NCBI RefSeq assembly: GCF_900107195.1
Contig: NZ_FNPB01000001.1
Location: forward strand, 62,001 to 126,000
From: Halobellus clavatus
GTDB lineage: Archaea > Halobacteriota > Halobacteria > Halobacteriales > Haloferacaceae
Direction: 5' to 3'
DNA length: 64,000 nt
Below the pieces are notes generated by a model. It was given only the letters and a program-made list of their open reading frames with translations. It had not been told where the DNA came from and did no database searches. Made by a program: the position numbers and the translations under genes. Shown here in pieces: positions 40,574-48,592 of this stretch. Every line of letters begins with the position of its first letter. Within the stretch, counting starts at the first letter, position 1.

Positions 40574-41472
40574 CACCGGTCACCTCCGGTATCGCCCCAC
40601 GTTCTGACCACGATACGGACCGAGGAGACCGAAACCGCTTCCGCGGCCTGGGTCGGGGAGTCATACTCAGATCGGAGATCGGCCGACATCCGGGGCGCGA
40701 GGCGGCGTGCAATCCGTGCATTCGCCGCCGCCGTATCCTCGGTCGTGAGCGGTGCCGACACTGAGGCGTTGGTTGCCGCCGCCAACCGCGCGTAGCGGTG
40801 GCGGACCAGCGCCGCCGCTGGGTCGTCGCCGCGGAGCGCGAGCCGCGCCGGACCGGGAGGCACGAGGAGGTTCACGGTCCGTTGAGCGACTGCAGTCCCG
40901 AGTCGATCGAACCCGTCGGCGGTCGATGGCGGCAGCGGCTCGATGCCCGTCGGAATCGTGAGCGTCGCAGCGTGGACACGGTCGGAGGAGGGTTCGGGGC
41001 CAACGCCGAGGTGGCCACCGACCGGTGCGCCGGGATACGGTCGCCACGTCGCGTCGATGCGGACCGACGCACCGGTGCGGGCACGGACCGTATCGCGGAC
41101 GCCTGCAGTGAATCCCGCTCTGCTCCGGGTGAGCGACGACAGATCAGTCGTCTCGCCGTCGAGGTCGACGCCACTGCCAGCCACCGCGCCGCGGGCCAGC
41201 AGACCGGCGAGACTCCCCCGGGCCGTGCGGTCAAGTTCCGGGGAATCGAGAGCGATCTCCGGCGCGAGATCGGCCGCTGAAGCGGACGCTCGCATCTCGC
41301 GAACCCCCGGTGCGAGCGAGTAGTTCACCGCTGCGGTCGTCGTGGCGAGCGCGTCGGCGACGGCGTCGGCCGAGCCGTCCGTCGCGGCTGGCGACCGGTC
41401 GATCGTCGCGAGCCCGACGACAGCCGCCGAGAGCAGAAGCAGACAGATCGCCGCGTCGATGGCGACGTTCAT
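40573..41472 (-). CDS. Membrane-anchored protein of the pilus-like cluster (DUF7284-like)
   Basis: This is a 299-residue protein with one N-terminal hydrophobic helix (MNVAIDAAICLLLLSAAVVG). The remainder appears to be an extracytoplasmic domain rich in Ala, Arg and Asp (VAQRTVNLLVPPGPARLALR; AANARIARRLAPRMSADLRS). The pattern of a short cytoplasmic start, one helix and a large exterior resembles pseudopilins or TadF-type proteins, but no prepilin cleavage motif is convincing. Its start overlaps the stop of the upstream gene and its stop overlaps the next start, so the unit is translated as a chain. Confidence 0.72.
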   Translation of the reverse strand: MNVAIDAAICLLLLSAAVVGLATIDRSPAATDGSADAVADALATTTAAVNYSLAPGVREMRASASAADLAPEIALDSPELDRTARGSLAGLLARGAVAGSGVDLDGETTDLSSLTRSRAGFTAGVRDTVRARTGASVRIDATWRPYPGAPVGGHLGVGPEPSSDRVHAATLTIPTGIEPLPPSTADGFDRLGTAVAQRTVNLLVPPGPARLALRGDDPAAALVRHRYARLAAATNASVSAPLTTEDTAAANARIARRLAPRMSADLRSEYDSPTQAAEAVSVSSVRIVVRTWGDTGGDR

Positions 41473-41882
41473 CGCCACACCCAGACGGTGAGGCGGCCCC
41501 AGATCACCTCGCCCCCGCCGGCGGCGACGCTGACCGGACGGGTCGCTCGATCGACTCCGGGACGGCCGTCAGACGGTGGCCGCCGTCCGTTCGTCCATCG
41601 GCCCCGCGCTGTGCGCACCGCGACGGCGACGCGATAGCCGTCGGGGGCAACACGGCTCGCCCGGAGGAGGGCGACGGGGTCGACCACCCCGCCGGTGCTC
41701 ACGGCGTCGTGAACGCGGTCGAGGGTGGGGTCGGCGAGTTCGTTGTCGGTCTCGGTCGGCAGCATCGAATCCAGGCCCGCCGCGTAGAGAGATATCCCAG
41801 TGCAGACCGCGAAGAGGGCGATCAGCGCGACCAGTGGGGTCGTCTGCGCCCGCGTTCCCGATCGCCGGTCGCGATCACGCAT
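41469..41882 (-). CDS. Pilin-like/TadE-like small protein (DUF7285-like)
   Basis: This is a 137-residue protein whose N-terminus (GTRAQTTPLVALIALFAVCT, residues about 8-27) resembles archaeal pilin and TadE starts: a basic residue, Gln/Ala, Thr-Thr-Pro, then a hydrophobic helix. This is followed by about 100 exterior residues (YRVAVAVRTARGRWTNGRRP). That supports a structural role in the surface machine encoded alongside. The long frame upstream is a shadow of the neighbour, and ATG 41882 (MRDRDRRSGTRAQTT) overlaps the end of the next gene upstream. Confidence 0.7.
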   Translation of the reverse strand: MRDRDRRSGTRAQTTPLVALIALFAVCTGISLYAAGLDSMLPTETDNELADPTLDRVHDAVSTGGVVDPVALLRASRVAPDGYRVAVAVRTARGRWTNGRRPPSDGRPGVDRATRPVSVAAGGGEVIWGRLTVWVWR

Positions 41883-42354
41883 CGACGAGCACGACAGCCA
41901 CGTCCTCCCACGCGGTCCGGCGGACGAGCAGCGTCCGATCGACCTCGCGCCAGGGCGCGTCGGTCGCCCTGGCCCGGGCATCGACGACGGCCTGCCGAAA
42001 CGCCTCGGGCGAGTCGTACACCCGCTCGGGCGGCATCCCGTGGAGGACATCACGCAGCGGCGAATCCGCGACCGGAACCGGCGTAACGGGACCGAACGCC
42101 AGCGACACGTGAGCCGTGCCCGCGTCCGAGCGGAGTGCGATCCGGCGCGTCCCGAGTCGGATCGAATCGGCGTCCAGCGGGTGCTCCGCGGTCGAAGCGT
42201 ACTCCGTGGCCGCGACGCGATCGACGGTTGCTCCCACCGCGCCGGCATCCGGCGGCGGTGCCGACGGGAGTCCTGCGGTCGCGCCGAACAGGGCGACACC
42301 CGCGAGCGAGAGGCCGATCCAGGCGTACCACGCGTCCACCGTTACGTCGAACAT
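41875..42354 (-). CDS. Membrane-anchored protein, first gene of the pilin-like unit (DUF7283-like)
   Basis: This is a 159-residue protein with an N-terminal helix (AWYAWIGLSLAGVALFGATA, about 9-28) and a roughly 130-residue exterior domain containing RIALRSDAGTAHVSLAFGPV and WREVDRTLLVRRTAWEDVAV. The family is known to me only by a DUF number. The gene has a very good TATA-like box 21-33 bp upstream, so it starts a unit with the three downstream genes. Confidence 0.72.
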   Translation of the reverse strand: MFDVTVDAWYAWIGLSLAGVALFGATAGLPSAPPPDAGAVGATVDRVAATEYASTAEHPLDADSIRLGTRRIALRSDAGTAHVSLAFGPVTPVPVADSPLRDVLHGMPPERVYDSPEAFRQAVVDARARATDAPWREVDRTLLVRRTAWEDVAVVLVDA

Positions 42355-42374
42355 AGCGGCCTTGGTCCCGTCTT

Positions 42375-42387
42375 GGTATAAAAACGC
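42375..42387 (-). promoter_or_regulatory. TATA box of the pilin-like unit
   Basis: Minus-strand GCGTTTTTATACC is centred 27 bp upstream of ATG 42354. It is one of three similar T-rich boxes in the cluster (the others at 46230 and 47309). Confidence 0.65.
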
Positions 42388-42404
42388 TCGCGGGCGGTGC
42401 CCCC

Positions 42405-44177
42405 TCAGAACAGGGCTGCGGCCCCGACGTACGCCGCGAAGTACGCCGCGGTGGCGGAACAGAGTGCAAGACCGACGCTGTAGCCGACGAGCGACCGATC
42501 CAGGCCGCGATCAAGCCCGGTCGCCACGGCCGTCAGGATGACCGCAAGGGCGAGCACGTACGCGCCGACGGCCGTTCCGAGCAGCGACGGAGCCAGCACC
42601 GTCGTGCCCGCGGTACCGAGCGGTGCGGCACCAGACGCCACCACGGCTCCCGAGCCCGCTTCGCCGGCACGCGCGGCAGCCATCTGGGCCGCCATCGCGA
42701 CGGTCGCCCCGCCGACCAGCGGCCCGAACAGTGCGGCCGTATGCCGCAACGTCCCCGTGATCGCCGCAAGTTCCCGTCGGGCCGACGCTTCGACCCGCTG
42801 GAGCTCGGTCAGGTGAGCGGCCAGCGTGACCAGCGTGGGTCCCGCGGGCCGGCCCTCCCGCGCCGCGACTGCGAGGAGTGACGCGGTGGCCCGGGCGCGC
42901 GGACTCGGGACATCCGACAGCGCGCCGAAGTCACCGAGGAACGACCGATAAACGCCGACTCGCAGCCGACGCCCGACGCCGGCCGCAGCGGCGAAGCGGT
43001 CACTGGTGGCGCCGGTGGTCGCGTCGGCGGCCGAATCGATCGCTGACTCGACCGACTCGCCGCGGCTCACACGGCGGCCGACGACCGCCGTCGCGTCCGC
43101 GAGACCCTCTTCGACCGCTCTGACGTCCGCTCGTACCGCTGCCATCGGCCGATAATGAACGACGAGTCCGGCGCCGAGGCCGAGGCCCACGGCACCGACG
43201 GGCGACCCCCACGGCACGAGTATGCCGCCGAGAACTGCCCCGACGACGAGCCCAGCGACACCGGCGGCGATCCCACGGATTGGCCCCGACGGAACCGCGG
43301 GGTGAGCAGCGGTCACTCGGACGGGTGCGAGCGCGACCGGCCGTCGGAGTAGCAGCCACGCGCCCGCGAGGAGCAGACCCGTGGGGAGCACACAATCGTA
43401 GAGCAGGACGAACGCAGTCGCCGGAACCGACACGCCGCCGGCGCGTGCCGCTGGCAGCACGCCGACGAGCGCCAGTGGCAGTAGAACCCCAAAGGCGTAG
43501 ATCCCGCTCGCGGGCCCGCGGACGTCCCCAGCGAACTCGGCCATCTCGGTCCGGGTCCCGTCGAGGACCGTCTCCAGCGCCCGGTCGAGGGCCTCCGCAC
43601 GGTCCCCAGCCGAGTCCTCGACGGCAGCCACGAGCAGAGACACCGACCGTTCGAGCGCGGGAAACCAGCCCCGCCACTCGGCCGCGAAAGACCGGAGGCC
43701 GGCAGCGGGACCGGCGCGGGACCGTTCGGCGTGCGCTGCGAGGCTGTTCGCGAGCGGCCCCCGTCCGGTCCGCGCGGCGAACAGGGCCGCTCGCTCCGGT
43801 GTCGGGTCGAGTCTGAGTCGGAGCGCTGCGCGGGCGACGAGCCCGGGTGCCTTACCGAGCGACCGCGTCCGCCGGAGCGTCGCCGCGGCGACGGGCGCGC
43901 GGTGGACGAGCAGTGTCGTGCCCAGGCCGATCCCGACAGCCGCCGACAGCACCGCCGCCGGTGGGAGTCCAGGAATCGAGAGCGTCGCGGTCACGAAGAC
44001 CACCACGGCGACGATCTGGGCCGCGGTGTAGCCGGCGGCGACGACAGTTTCCGCACGGAGTTCGCTCTCGAGGAAGGCCAGTGAGCGGTTCAGTTCGTCG
44101 GTCGGTTCGACGGCGCCCGGATACCAGCGGGCGAGCGTCCGCACGAATCGGTCGAGTCGCGTGGGGGGCCCGGTCAT
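42405..44177 (-). CDS. TadC/PilC-type platform protein of a type IV pilus-like system
   Basis: This is a 590-residue inner-membrane platform with two GspF-like halves. Half one has a cytoplasmic segment (about 20-150) then helices near 190-260 (GIYAFGVLLPLALVGVLPAA, ATAFVLLYDCVLPTGLLLAG). Half two repeats this with VRAVEEGLADATAVVGRRVS, GRPAGPTLVTLAAHLTELQR and helices to the C-terminus (YVLALAVILTAVATGLDRGL). This is the organisation of archaeal PilC/TadC proteins, which anchor the assembling pilus. Start ATG 44177 overlaps the ATPase stop by 4 bases. Confidence 0.85.
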   Translation of the reverse strand: MTGPPTRLDRFVRTLARWYPGAVEPTDELNRSLAFLESELRAETVVAAGYTAAQIVAVVVFVTATLSIPGLPPAAVLSAAVGIGLGTTLLVHRAPVAAATLRRTRSLGKAPGLVARAALRLRLDPTPERAALFAARTGRGPLANSLAAHAERSRAGPAAGLRSFAAEWRGWFPALERSVSLLVAAVEDSAGDRAEALDRALETVLDGTRTEMAEFAGDVRGPASGIYAFGVLLPLALVGVLPAARAGGVSVPATAFVLLYDCVLPTGLLLAGAWLLLRRPVALAPVRVTAAHPAVPSGPIRGIAAGVAGLVVGAVLGGILVPWGSPVGAVGLGLGAGLVVHYRPMAAVRADVRAVEEGLADATAVVGRRVSRGESVESAIDSAADATTGATSDRFAAAAGVGRRLRVGVYRSFLGDFGALSDVPSPRARATASLLAVAAREGRPAGPTLVTLAAHLTELQRVEASARRELAAITGTLRHTAALFGPLVGGATVAMAAQMAAARAGEAGSGAVVASGAAPLGTAGTTVLAPSLLGTAVGAYVLALAVILTAVATGLDRGLDRSLVGYSVGLALCSATAAYFAAYVGAAALF

Positions 44178-46210
44178 CGCGTCTCGCCCCGAGAAGCCCG
44201 CTGCTGCTCGGCCGGCCGCGTCAACCCCGCGGCCGCGAGCCGCTCGAACCGCGCCGTTCGCCGGTCGAGCAGCGCGAGCACGTCGGCGTACGACTCCCCG
44301 TCTCGACGGAACCGGTCGACGAGCGTGCTCTCGCCGCGGTCGATGCGACCACACCGACGGAGCGACCCGTCCGTACGCTGGAAGAGCGCGTCGAAGGAGG
44401 GTTCCGCGCCCGCTCCATCGACCGCCTCGATCGCGGAGACGTATCGGTCGTCGCCGTCGCGAGCGCAGGTGACGACGAGGTCGGTCGCGCCGAACGACGA
44501 CGGCGGCACGCCGAGGTCGGAGACGACGCGCTCGCGGACGGCCGCGGCCGAGTCGCCGTGGATCGTCCCGAGCACGGCGTGGCCGTGCGCACCGATCCGC
44601 ATCGCCTCGTAGAGCGCGCTCGCCTCCTCGCCGCGGACTTCGCCGACGGCGAGCGCACCGTCGCCGAGTCTGAGCGCTGCTCGCAGCGCATCGGTGGGGG
44701 AGAACGACTCGTCTCCCGATCCGCCGGTCGCCCCGCCAGGCCCGCCCGACTCGGTGTGGAGCGCCTGGACATCCCGCCCCCGCTCGCGGAGCGACGCCAT
44801 CGGGAGTTCCGGCGTGTCTTCGATTGTCACGAGGCGCGTCGCCGGCGGCAGTTCCCACAGCAGCGCCCCGAGTGCCGTCGTCTTCCCCGCCCCACGAGTA
44901 CCGGCCACGATGATCGCCGCACCGCGCTCGACGGCGAGTGAGAGCACCGACGCCGCCCGGGCCGTGATCGAACCGGCTTCGATCAGGCGAGTCAGCGTCC
45001 ACGCCGACTCGTCGCGGATCCGGAACGCGAACCCGATGCCGTCGCTGGCGGGGTCAGTCACGCCCGCGACGCGAATCCGTCGCCCGGTTTCGCCGACCAG
45101 CGAGGCGTCGAGTGTCGGCGAACTCCGCGAGAACGCCCGTCCGCTCTCGCGTCGGCAGCGCGAGGCGAGCGACGCGGCCCCCGCCGGCGTCAGCCGGATG
45201 TTCGTGGGCAGGCGTTCTCCCTCGACGACGACACGGACTGGTGCCGCGGTCACCGGCGCGGAGACGAGAACATCGGAGACCGATTCGTCGGCGAAGAGGT
45301 GTTCGAGGAGGCCTAGCCCGTGGGTGTGCCGCGCGAGTACGTCGGCGATCCGCTCGACCGGCTGCGCCGCGGGTGCGACGCGCCTGACCGCGCGTCCGGG
45401 CGCGCGATCACCACCCCCGACGGAGCCACTCGCGAGCAGGTCGCGAGCCGCCGCCAGCGTGTCCGTCGCACCGTCGTCGAGGTCGCGCACGACGGGATCG
45501 AGGTGGTAGGAACGCCCCGACGCGGATTCGACGATCCGGACGGTCGCACCGGTCGGCACGTCGCGCGTCGCACGGACGGTGGCGTCGGCCGGGAAGCACT
45601 GTGACGCGTGCGCCTGCGAGATCGTCGGGCCGACGAACGGATCGAGCGCCGTCATGTATACATCTGCAGTCGGTGCGGTTTGCGACGAGTGCCCACCCCC
45701 GACGTGTGTCGCCGCGACATCGAGTCCCGATTCGGCGGCGATGCGAGCGACTGGACCCGCGCGCCCCGTAGCCTCGTGGCCCGCGGCGATCGGATCTCGG
45801 AGAGCCCGCTCGGCCAGCGCCTCGTCGTGAAACGCGACGCGCTCCACGAAGCGGCCCGCCGCGACGAGCAGCGCCAGGGCGGCGTCGGTGTAGGTCCGCT
45901 CGCGCCCGGCGCATCGGGTCCGGACCGTGTCGACATCCCGGCGAGAGAGCGCGTCGATCACTGTCGCCCGGCACGCCGGGGCCGATTCGAGTCGACCCCG
46001 ACCCGGACAGTCGCCGGCGTCGACGACGAGTTCGCACCGCTCGGAGAGCCCGAGCCCGACCGGTGTCTCGAACGACGTCCGACAGCGACAGACCGGTGAT
46101 TTCGCCGTCGATTCGTCGGCAGTGTCGGGATCGCGGTCGAAGACGGCGCGGGCCGCGTCCGACAGTGAGCTGTTCAGCCCGTCGACGAGGAAATCGAGGG
46201 AGCGAGACAT
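44174..46210 (-). CDS. Type II/IV secretion ATPase (PilB/TadA-like)
   Basis: This is a 678-residue motor ATPase. The C-terminal RecA-like core has Walker A VAGTRGAGKTTAL (about 437-449), the Asp box VTIEDTPELPM, Walker B-like LAVGEVRGEEA and the His box MRIGAHGHAVLGTIHGDS. The N-terminal 200 residues are unusual, with a Cys pattern CRCRTSFET, then CELVVDAGDCPG, then ACRATV and TRCAG, which may bind a metal. The domain before the core (DVLVSAPVTAAPVRVVVEGE) matches the N2 domain of PilB/VirB11 ATPases. It has its own strong TATA-like box and is coupled to the platform gene. Confidence 0.9.
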   Translation of the reverse strand: MSRSLDFLVDGLNSSLSDAARAVFDRDPDTADESTAKSPVCRCRTSFETPVGLGLSERCELVVDAGDCPGRGRLESAPACRATVIDALSRRDVDTVRTRCAGRERTYTDAALALLVAAGRFVERVAFHDEALAERALRDPIAAGHEATGRAGPVARIAAESGLDVAATHVGGGHSSQTAPTADVYMTALDPFVGPTISQAHASQCFPADATVRATRDVPTGATVRIVESASGRSYHLDPVVRDLDDGATDTLAAARDLLASGSVGGGDRAPGRAVRRVAPAAQPVERIADVLARHTHGLGLLEHLFADESVSDVLVSAPVTAAPVRVVVEGERLPTNIRLTPAGAASLASRCRRESGRAFSRSSPTLDASLVGETGRRIRVAGVTDPASDGIGFAFRIRDESAWTLTRLIEAGSITARAASVLSLAVERGAAIIVAGTRGAGKTTALGALLWELPPATRLVTIEDTPELPMASLRERGRDVQALHTESGGPGGATGGSGDESFSPTDALRAALRLGDGALAVGEVRGEEASALYEAMRIGAHGHAVLGTIHGDSAAAVRERVVSDLGVPPSSFGATDLVVTCARDGDDRYVSAIEAVDGAGAEPSFDALFQRTDGSLRRCGRIDRGESTLVDRFRRDGESYADVLALLDRRTARFERLAAAGLTRPAEQQRASRGETR

Positions 46211-46229
46211 AGCGCTCGTGGTCGCGTCA

Positions 46230-46242
46230 CCGTATATAAACG
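46230..46242 (-). promoter_or_regulatory. TATA box of the ATPase-platform unit
   Basis: Minus-strand CGTTTATATACGG is centred 26 bp upstream of ATG 46210. It is a near-ideal haloarchaeal TATA box in a 40-base intergenic gap. Confidence 0.7.
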
Positions 46243-46250
46243 ATCGCCGC

Positions 46251-46721
46251 TCACCCACCCGAGCCGCGGGCGGCGACGAGCGTGGGACCGCGGTCGTCCA
46301 CGACGAGCGCGAGCGAGACGACGTGTCGGCCGCTCGTGCGGAATACGATCGGGCCCGTGGGCGTGCGGAGCCGAACCGGAAGCGACAGTCCACGGATCCG
46401 CGTCGGCGACGATCGGAGGGCGTAGGTCACGACCGACCGGTTCCCGGGGCCACCCGGCCGGCCGCCGACCGCGACGAAGGCCGGAGCGGCAGTCGTCCAA
46501 GATTCCTGCGGGATCGAAACCGCGACGCGTCGCGTCGCCGCCGACCGCCGCGTTTCGACGGCGTCGTTGGTCGATGCGAGTCCCCTGCCGGCGCGTTCGA
46601 TTCGATCTGCCGCGTTCTCGATCCGGTCGGTGGTGTGCGTCGCGCTCGCATTCTCGACGGCCGGGAGAGCAGCCGCGAGCGTCGCGACGGTCAGCACCGC
46701 CGCGACGACCAGCCGAATCAC
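46251..46721 (-). CDS. Secreted or anchored small protein of the pilus-like cluster (DUF7311-like)
   Basis: This is a 156-residue protein starting with a hydrophobic segment (MIRLVVAAVLTVATLAAALP, 1-20) that is either a signal peptide or an anchor. An extended exterior domain follows: helical RIENAADRIERAGRGLASTN, then beta-rich RVAVSIPQESWTTAAPAFVA and HVVSLALVVDDRGPTLVA. It has no cysteines. It overlaps the coiled-coil gene upstream by 4 bases, so the two form one unit. Its function is unknown. Confidence 0.7.
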   Translation of the reverse strand: MIRLVVAAVLTVATLAAALPAVENASATHTTDRIENAADRIERAGRGLASTNDAVETRRSAATRRVAVSIPQESWTTAAPAFVAVGGRPGGPGNRSVVTYALRSSPTRIRGLSLPVRLRTPTGPIVFRTSGRHVVSLALVVDDRGPTLVAARGSGG

Positions 46722-47287
46722 CGGAGGGCGTCTCGGAGCCGCGCGCCGAGTCCCGACTGTCGGTCGGCATCCTGCTCGTCTGCTGCGAGCGGCCCCGATG
46801 AGGACCGCTCGCCCGATAGTGACGAAGGGTGGTCGTCCCGGGATCGGACTCGTTCGGCGGCCGGCGTCGTCGTGGCCGGCTGTTCCGTCGGTGCGTCCGC
46901 TGTTGGTGACTGGCTCGTCGATGAGTCCCTCTCGGGCGGCGATCCGGGCTCGGCCAGTCGCTCGCGGACGAGACCGTTCGGCTCGGTCGAGACCGCTTCT
47001 TCCAGCGCTTCGACCTTCGCGAGGGCGATCGACGCGCGTCGTTCGACCGCCTCGTCGATCGCCTCGACACCGCCGAGGAGGCCGCGGACGGCGTCGAGTT
47101 CGGCTTCCAGTTCGGTCACCCGGCGGTCGAGGGCGACCACGCGAGCAGCCTCAACGGCGTCCCCCCACCCCGGGCCACTCGCTGTGCTCTCCGGTTCGGT
47201 GGGTTGGTCTGACGCGTCTGCGGTAGCGGCTCGGGGGTCGCTCGACGACGGCGTCGGTCGGGCTCGACGGTCGGAATCGCTGGGCAT
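46718..47287 (-). CDS. Coiled-coil protein of the pilus-like cluster (DUF7310-like)
   Basis: This is a 189-residue soluble protein. Disordered acidic/Ser-rich ends flank a central coiled coil (about 45-105: LDRRVTELEAELDAVRGLLG, then VERRASIALAKVEALEEAVS). The terminal GLGARLRDALR is a short basic helix. It has no enzymatic or membrane features, so it could be an adaptor between the motor and another cytoplasmic component. It is the promoter-proximal gene of the cluster, facing cetZ head to head over 117 bases. Confidence 0.7.
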   Translation of the reverse strand: MPSDSDRRARPTPSSSDPRAATADASDQPTEPESTASGPGWGDAVEAARVVALDRRVTELEAELDAVRGLLGGVEAIDEAVERRASIALAKVEALEEAVSTEPNGLVRERLAEPGSPPERDSSTSQSPTADAPTEQPATTTPAAERVRSRDDHPSSLSGERSSSGPLAADEQDADRQSGLGARLRDALR

Positions 47288-47308
47288 ACCGAGGGTGGTC
47301 GCGGCATC

Positions 47309-47320
47309 CGATATAAACCG
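47309..47320 (-). promoter_or_regulatory. TATA box of the coiled-coil/DUF7311 unit
   Basis: Minus-strand CGGTTTATATCG is centred 28 bp upstream of ATG 47287, in the divergent gap with cetZ. The cetZ side has only weaker AT-rich sequence (AGATATACGC near 47390). Confidence 0.7.
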
Positions 47321-47404
47321 TCGCGTGGCCGCGTTCGGGTCGCCCGTCGACGGGGCGATTCGGCGGGGAGAACGTTGAAGGGGGACCTGAGAGATATACG
47401 CAGT

Positions 47405-48490
47405 ATGAAGTCCGTCCTGATCGGCGTCGGCCAGGCCGGCGGGAAACTCGCCCGCGAACTGGTCGAATACGACGAGCGGATGGGGTTCGGCTCCATTCGC
47501 GGCGCCGTCGCGGTCAACACCGCGAAGGCAGATCTCAGAAACCTCCCCTTCGAGACCGTCCTCATCGGTCAGGATCGAGTGAAAGGCCACGGCGTCGGCG
47601 GCGACAACGAACTCGGCGCCGAGGTGATGCAGTCGGATACGAACGAAGTCCTCTCGGCGCTGGACGGCCGCATCACCGCCGGCGTGGAGTCGATCTTCGT
47701 CGTCGCCGGCCTCGGCGGCGGCACGGGGAGCGGCGGCGCACCTGTGCTCGCGAAGGAACTCCAGCGGATCTACGACGTCCCGGTCTACGGTCTCGGAATC
47801 CTCCCCGGACGGGACGAGGGCGCGATGTACCAGGTGAACGCCGGGCGTTCGCTGAAGACGTTCGCGCGCGAGGCCGATGCGCTCTTGCTCGTCGACAACG
47901 ACGCCTTCCGGTCGGCCGGCGAGAGCGTCACCGAAGGATTCGATTCGATCAACGAAGAGATCGCCCAGCGCGTCGGCCTCCTGCTGGCGTCCGGCGAGGC
48001 CGTCGATGGGGTCGCCGAGAGCGTCGTCGACTCCTCTGAGATCATCAACACCCTCCGAACCGGCGGGATCGCCGCGCTCGGCTTCGCGTCGGCGGAGGCC
48101 GCCCCCGATGCCGAGGGGAACATCAACACCGTGATGAGCACCACTCGCCGCGCGCTCCTCTCGGGATCGAGTCTCCCGGACGCGACTGACGCCGACGCCG
48201 CGCTCCTGATCGTCGCCGGGGAGCAGGACGCCATCCCGCGGAAGGGCGTCGAGCGCGCGCGCAAATGGGTCGAAGAGGAGACCGGCAGTCTCCAGGTCCG
48301 CGGGGGCGACTTCCCCCTTTCGAGCGACCGGATTGCGACGCTCGTACTCCTTGGCGGCGTCGAACGCTCGGACCGACTGGAGACGTTTATGGAGCGCGCC
48401 GCGGACGCCCAGAAAGCCGAGGCGGAGGACCCCACCGACGGGGATCCCGCCGAGCAGTGGGGAAACGACGAACTCGACGACCTGTTGTAA
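47405..48490 (+). CDS. cetZ: Tubulin/FtsZ-superfamily protein CetZ
   Basis: This is a 361-residue GTP-binding cytoskeletal protein of the haloarchaeal CetZ group, which affects cell shape. The N-terminal nucleotide-binding strand is MKSVLIGVGQAGGKLARELV, the tubulin signature GLGGGTGSGGAP (about 102-113), and the catalytic-loop region GFDSINEEIAQRVGLLLASG. The C-terminal domain ends in an acidic tail (GDPAEQWGNDELDDLL). Paralogues occur in several copies per genome, and which one this is cannot be told. The frame extends 10 codons upstream, but ATG 47405 is the family start. It is divergent from the pilus-like cluster. Confidence 0.9.
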   Translation: MKSVLIGVGQAGGKLARELVEYDERMGFGSIRGAVAVNTAKADLRNLPFETVLIGQDRVKGHGVGGDNELGAEVMQSDTNEVLSALDGRITAGVESIFVVAGLGGGTGSGGAPVLAKELQRIYDVPVYGLGILPGRDEGAMYQVNAGRSLKTFAREADALLLVDNDAFRSAGESVTEGFDSINEEIAQRVGLLLASGEAVDGVAESVVDSSEIINTLRTGGIAALGFASAEAAPDAEGNINTVMSTTRRALLSGSSLPDATDADAALLIVAGEQDAIPRKGVERARKWVEEETGSLQVRGGDFPLSSDRIATLVLLGGVERSDRLETFMERAADAQKAEAEDPTDGDPAEQWGNDELDDLL

Positions 48491-48592
48491 TCCGGCACTG
48501 ACTCGGCGATCGTTCTGCGCGGAATCGCAGTCTCCGTCGGCAGCGGGTGCGTCGTCCCGTGGCTGACAGGGATGCGACCGCGCGTCCGCCGA

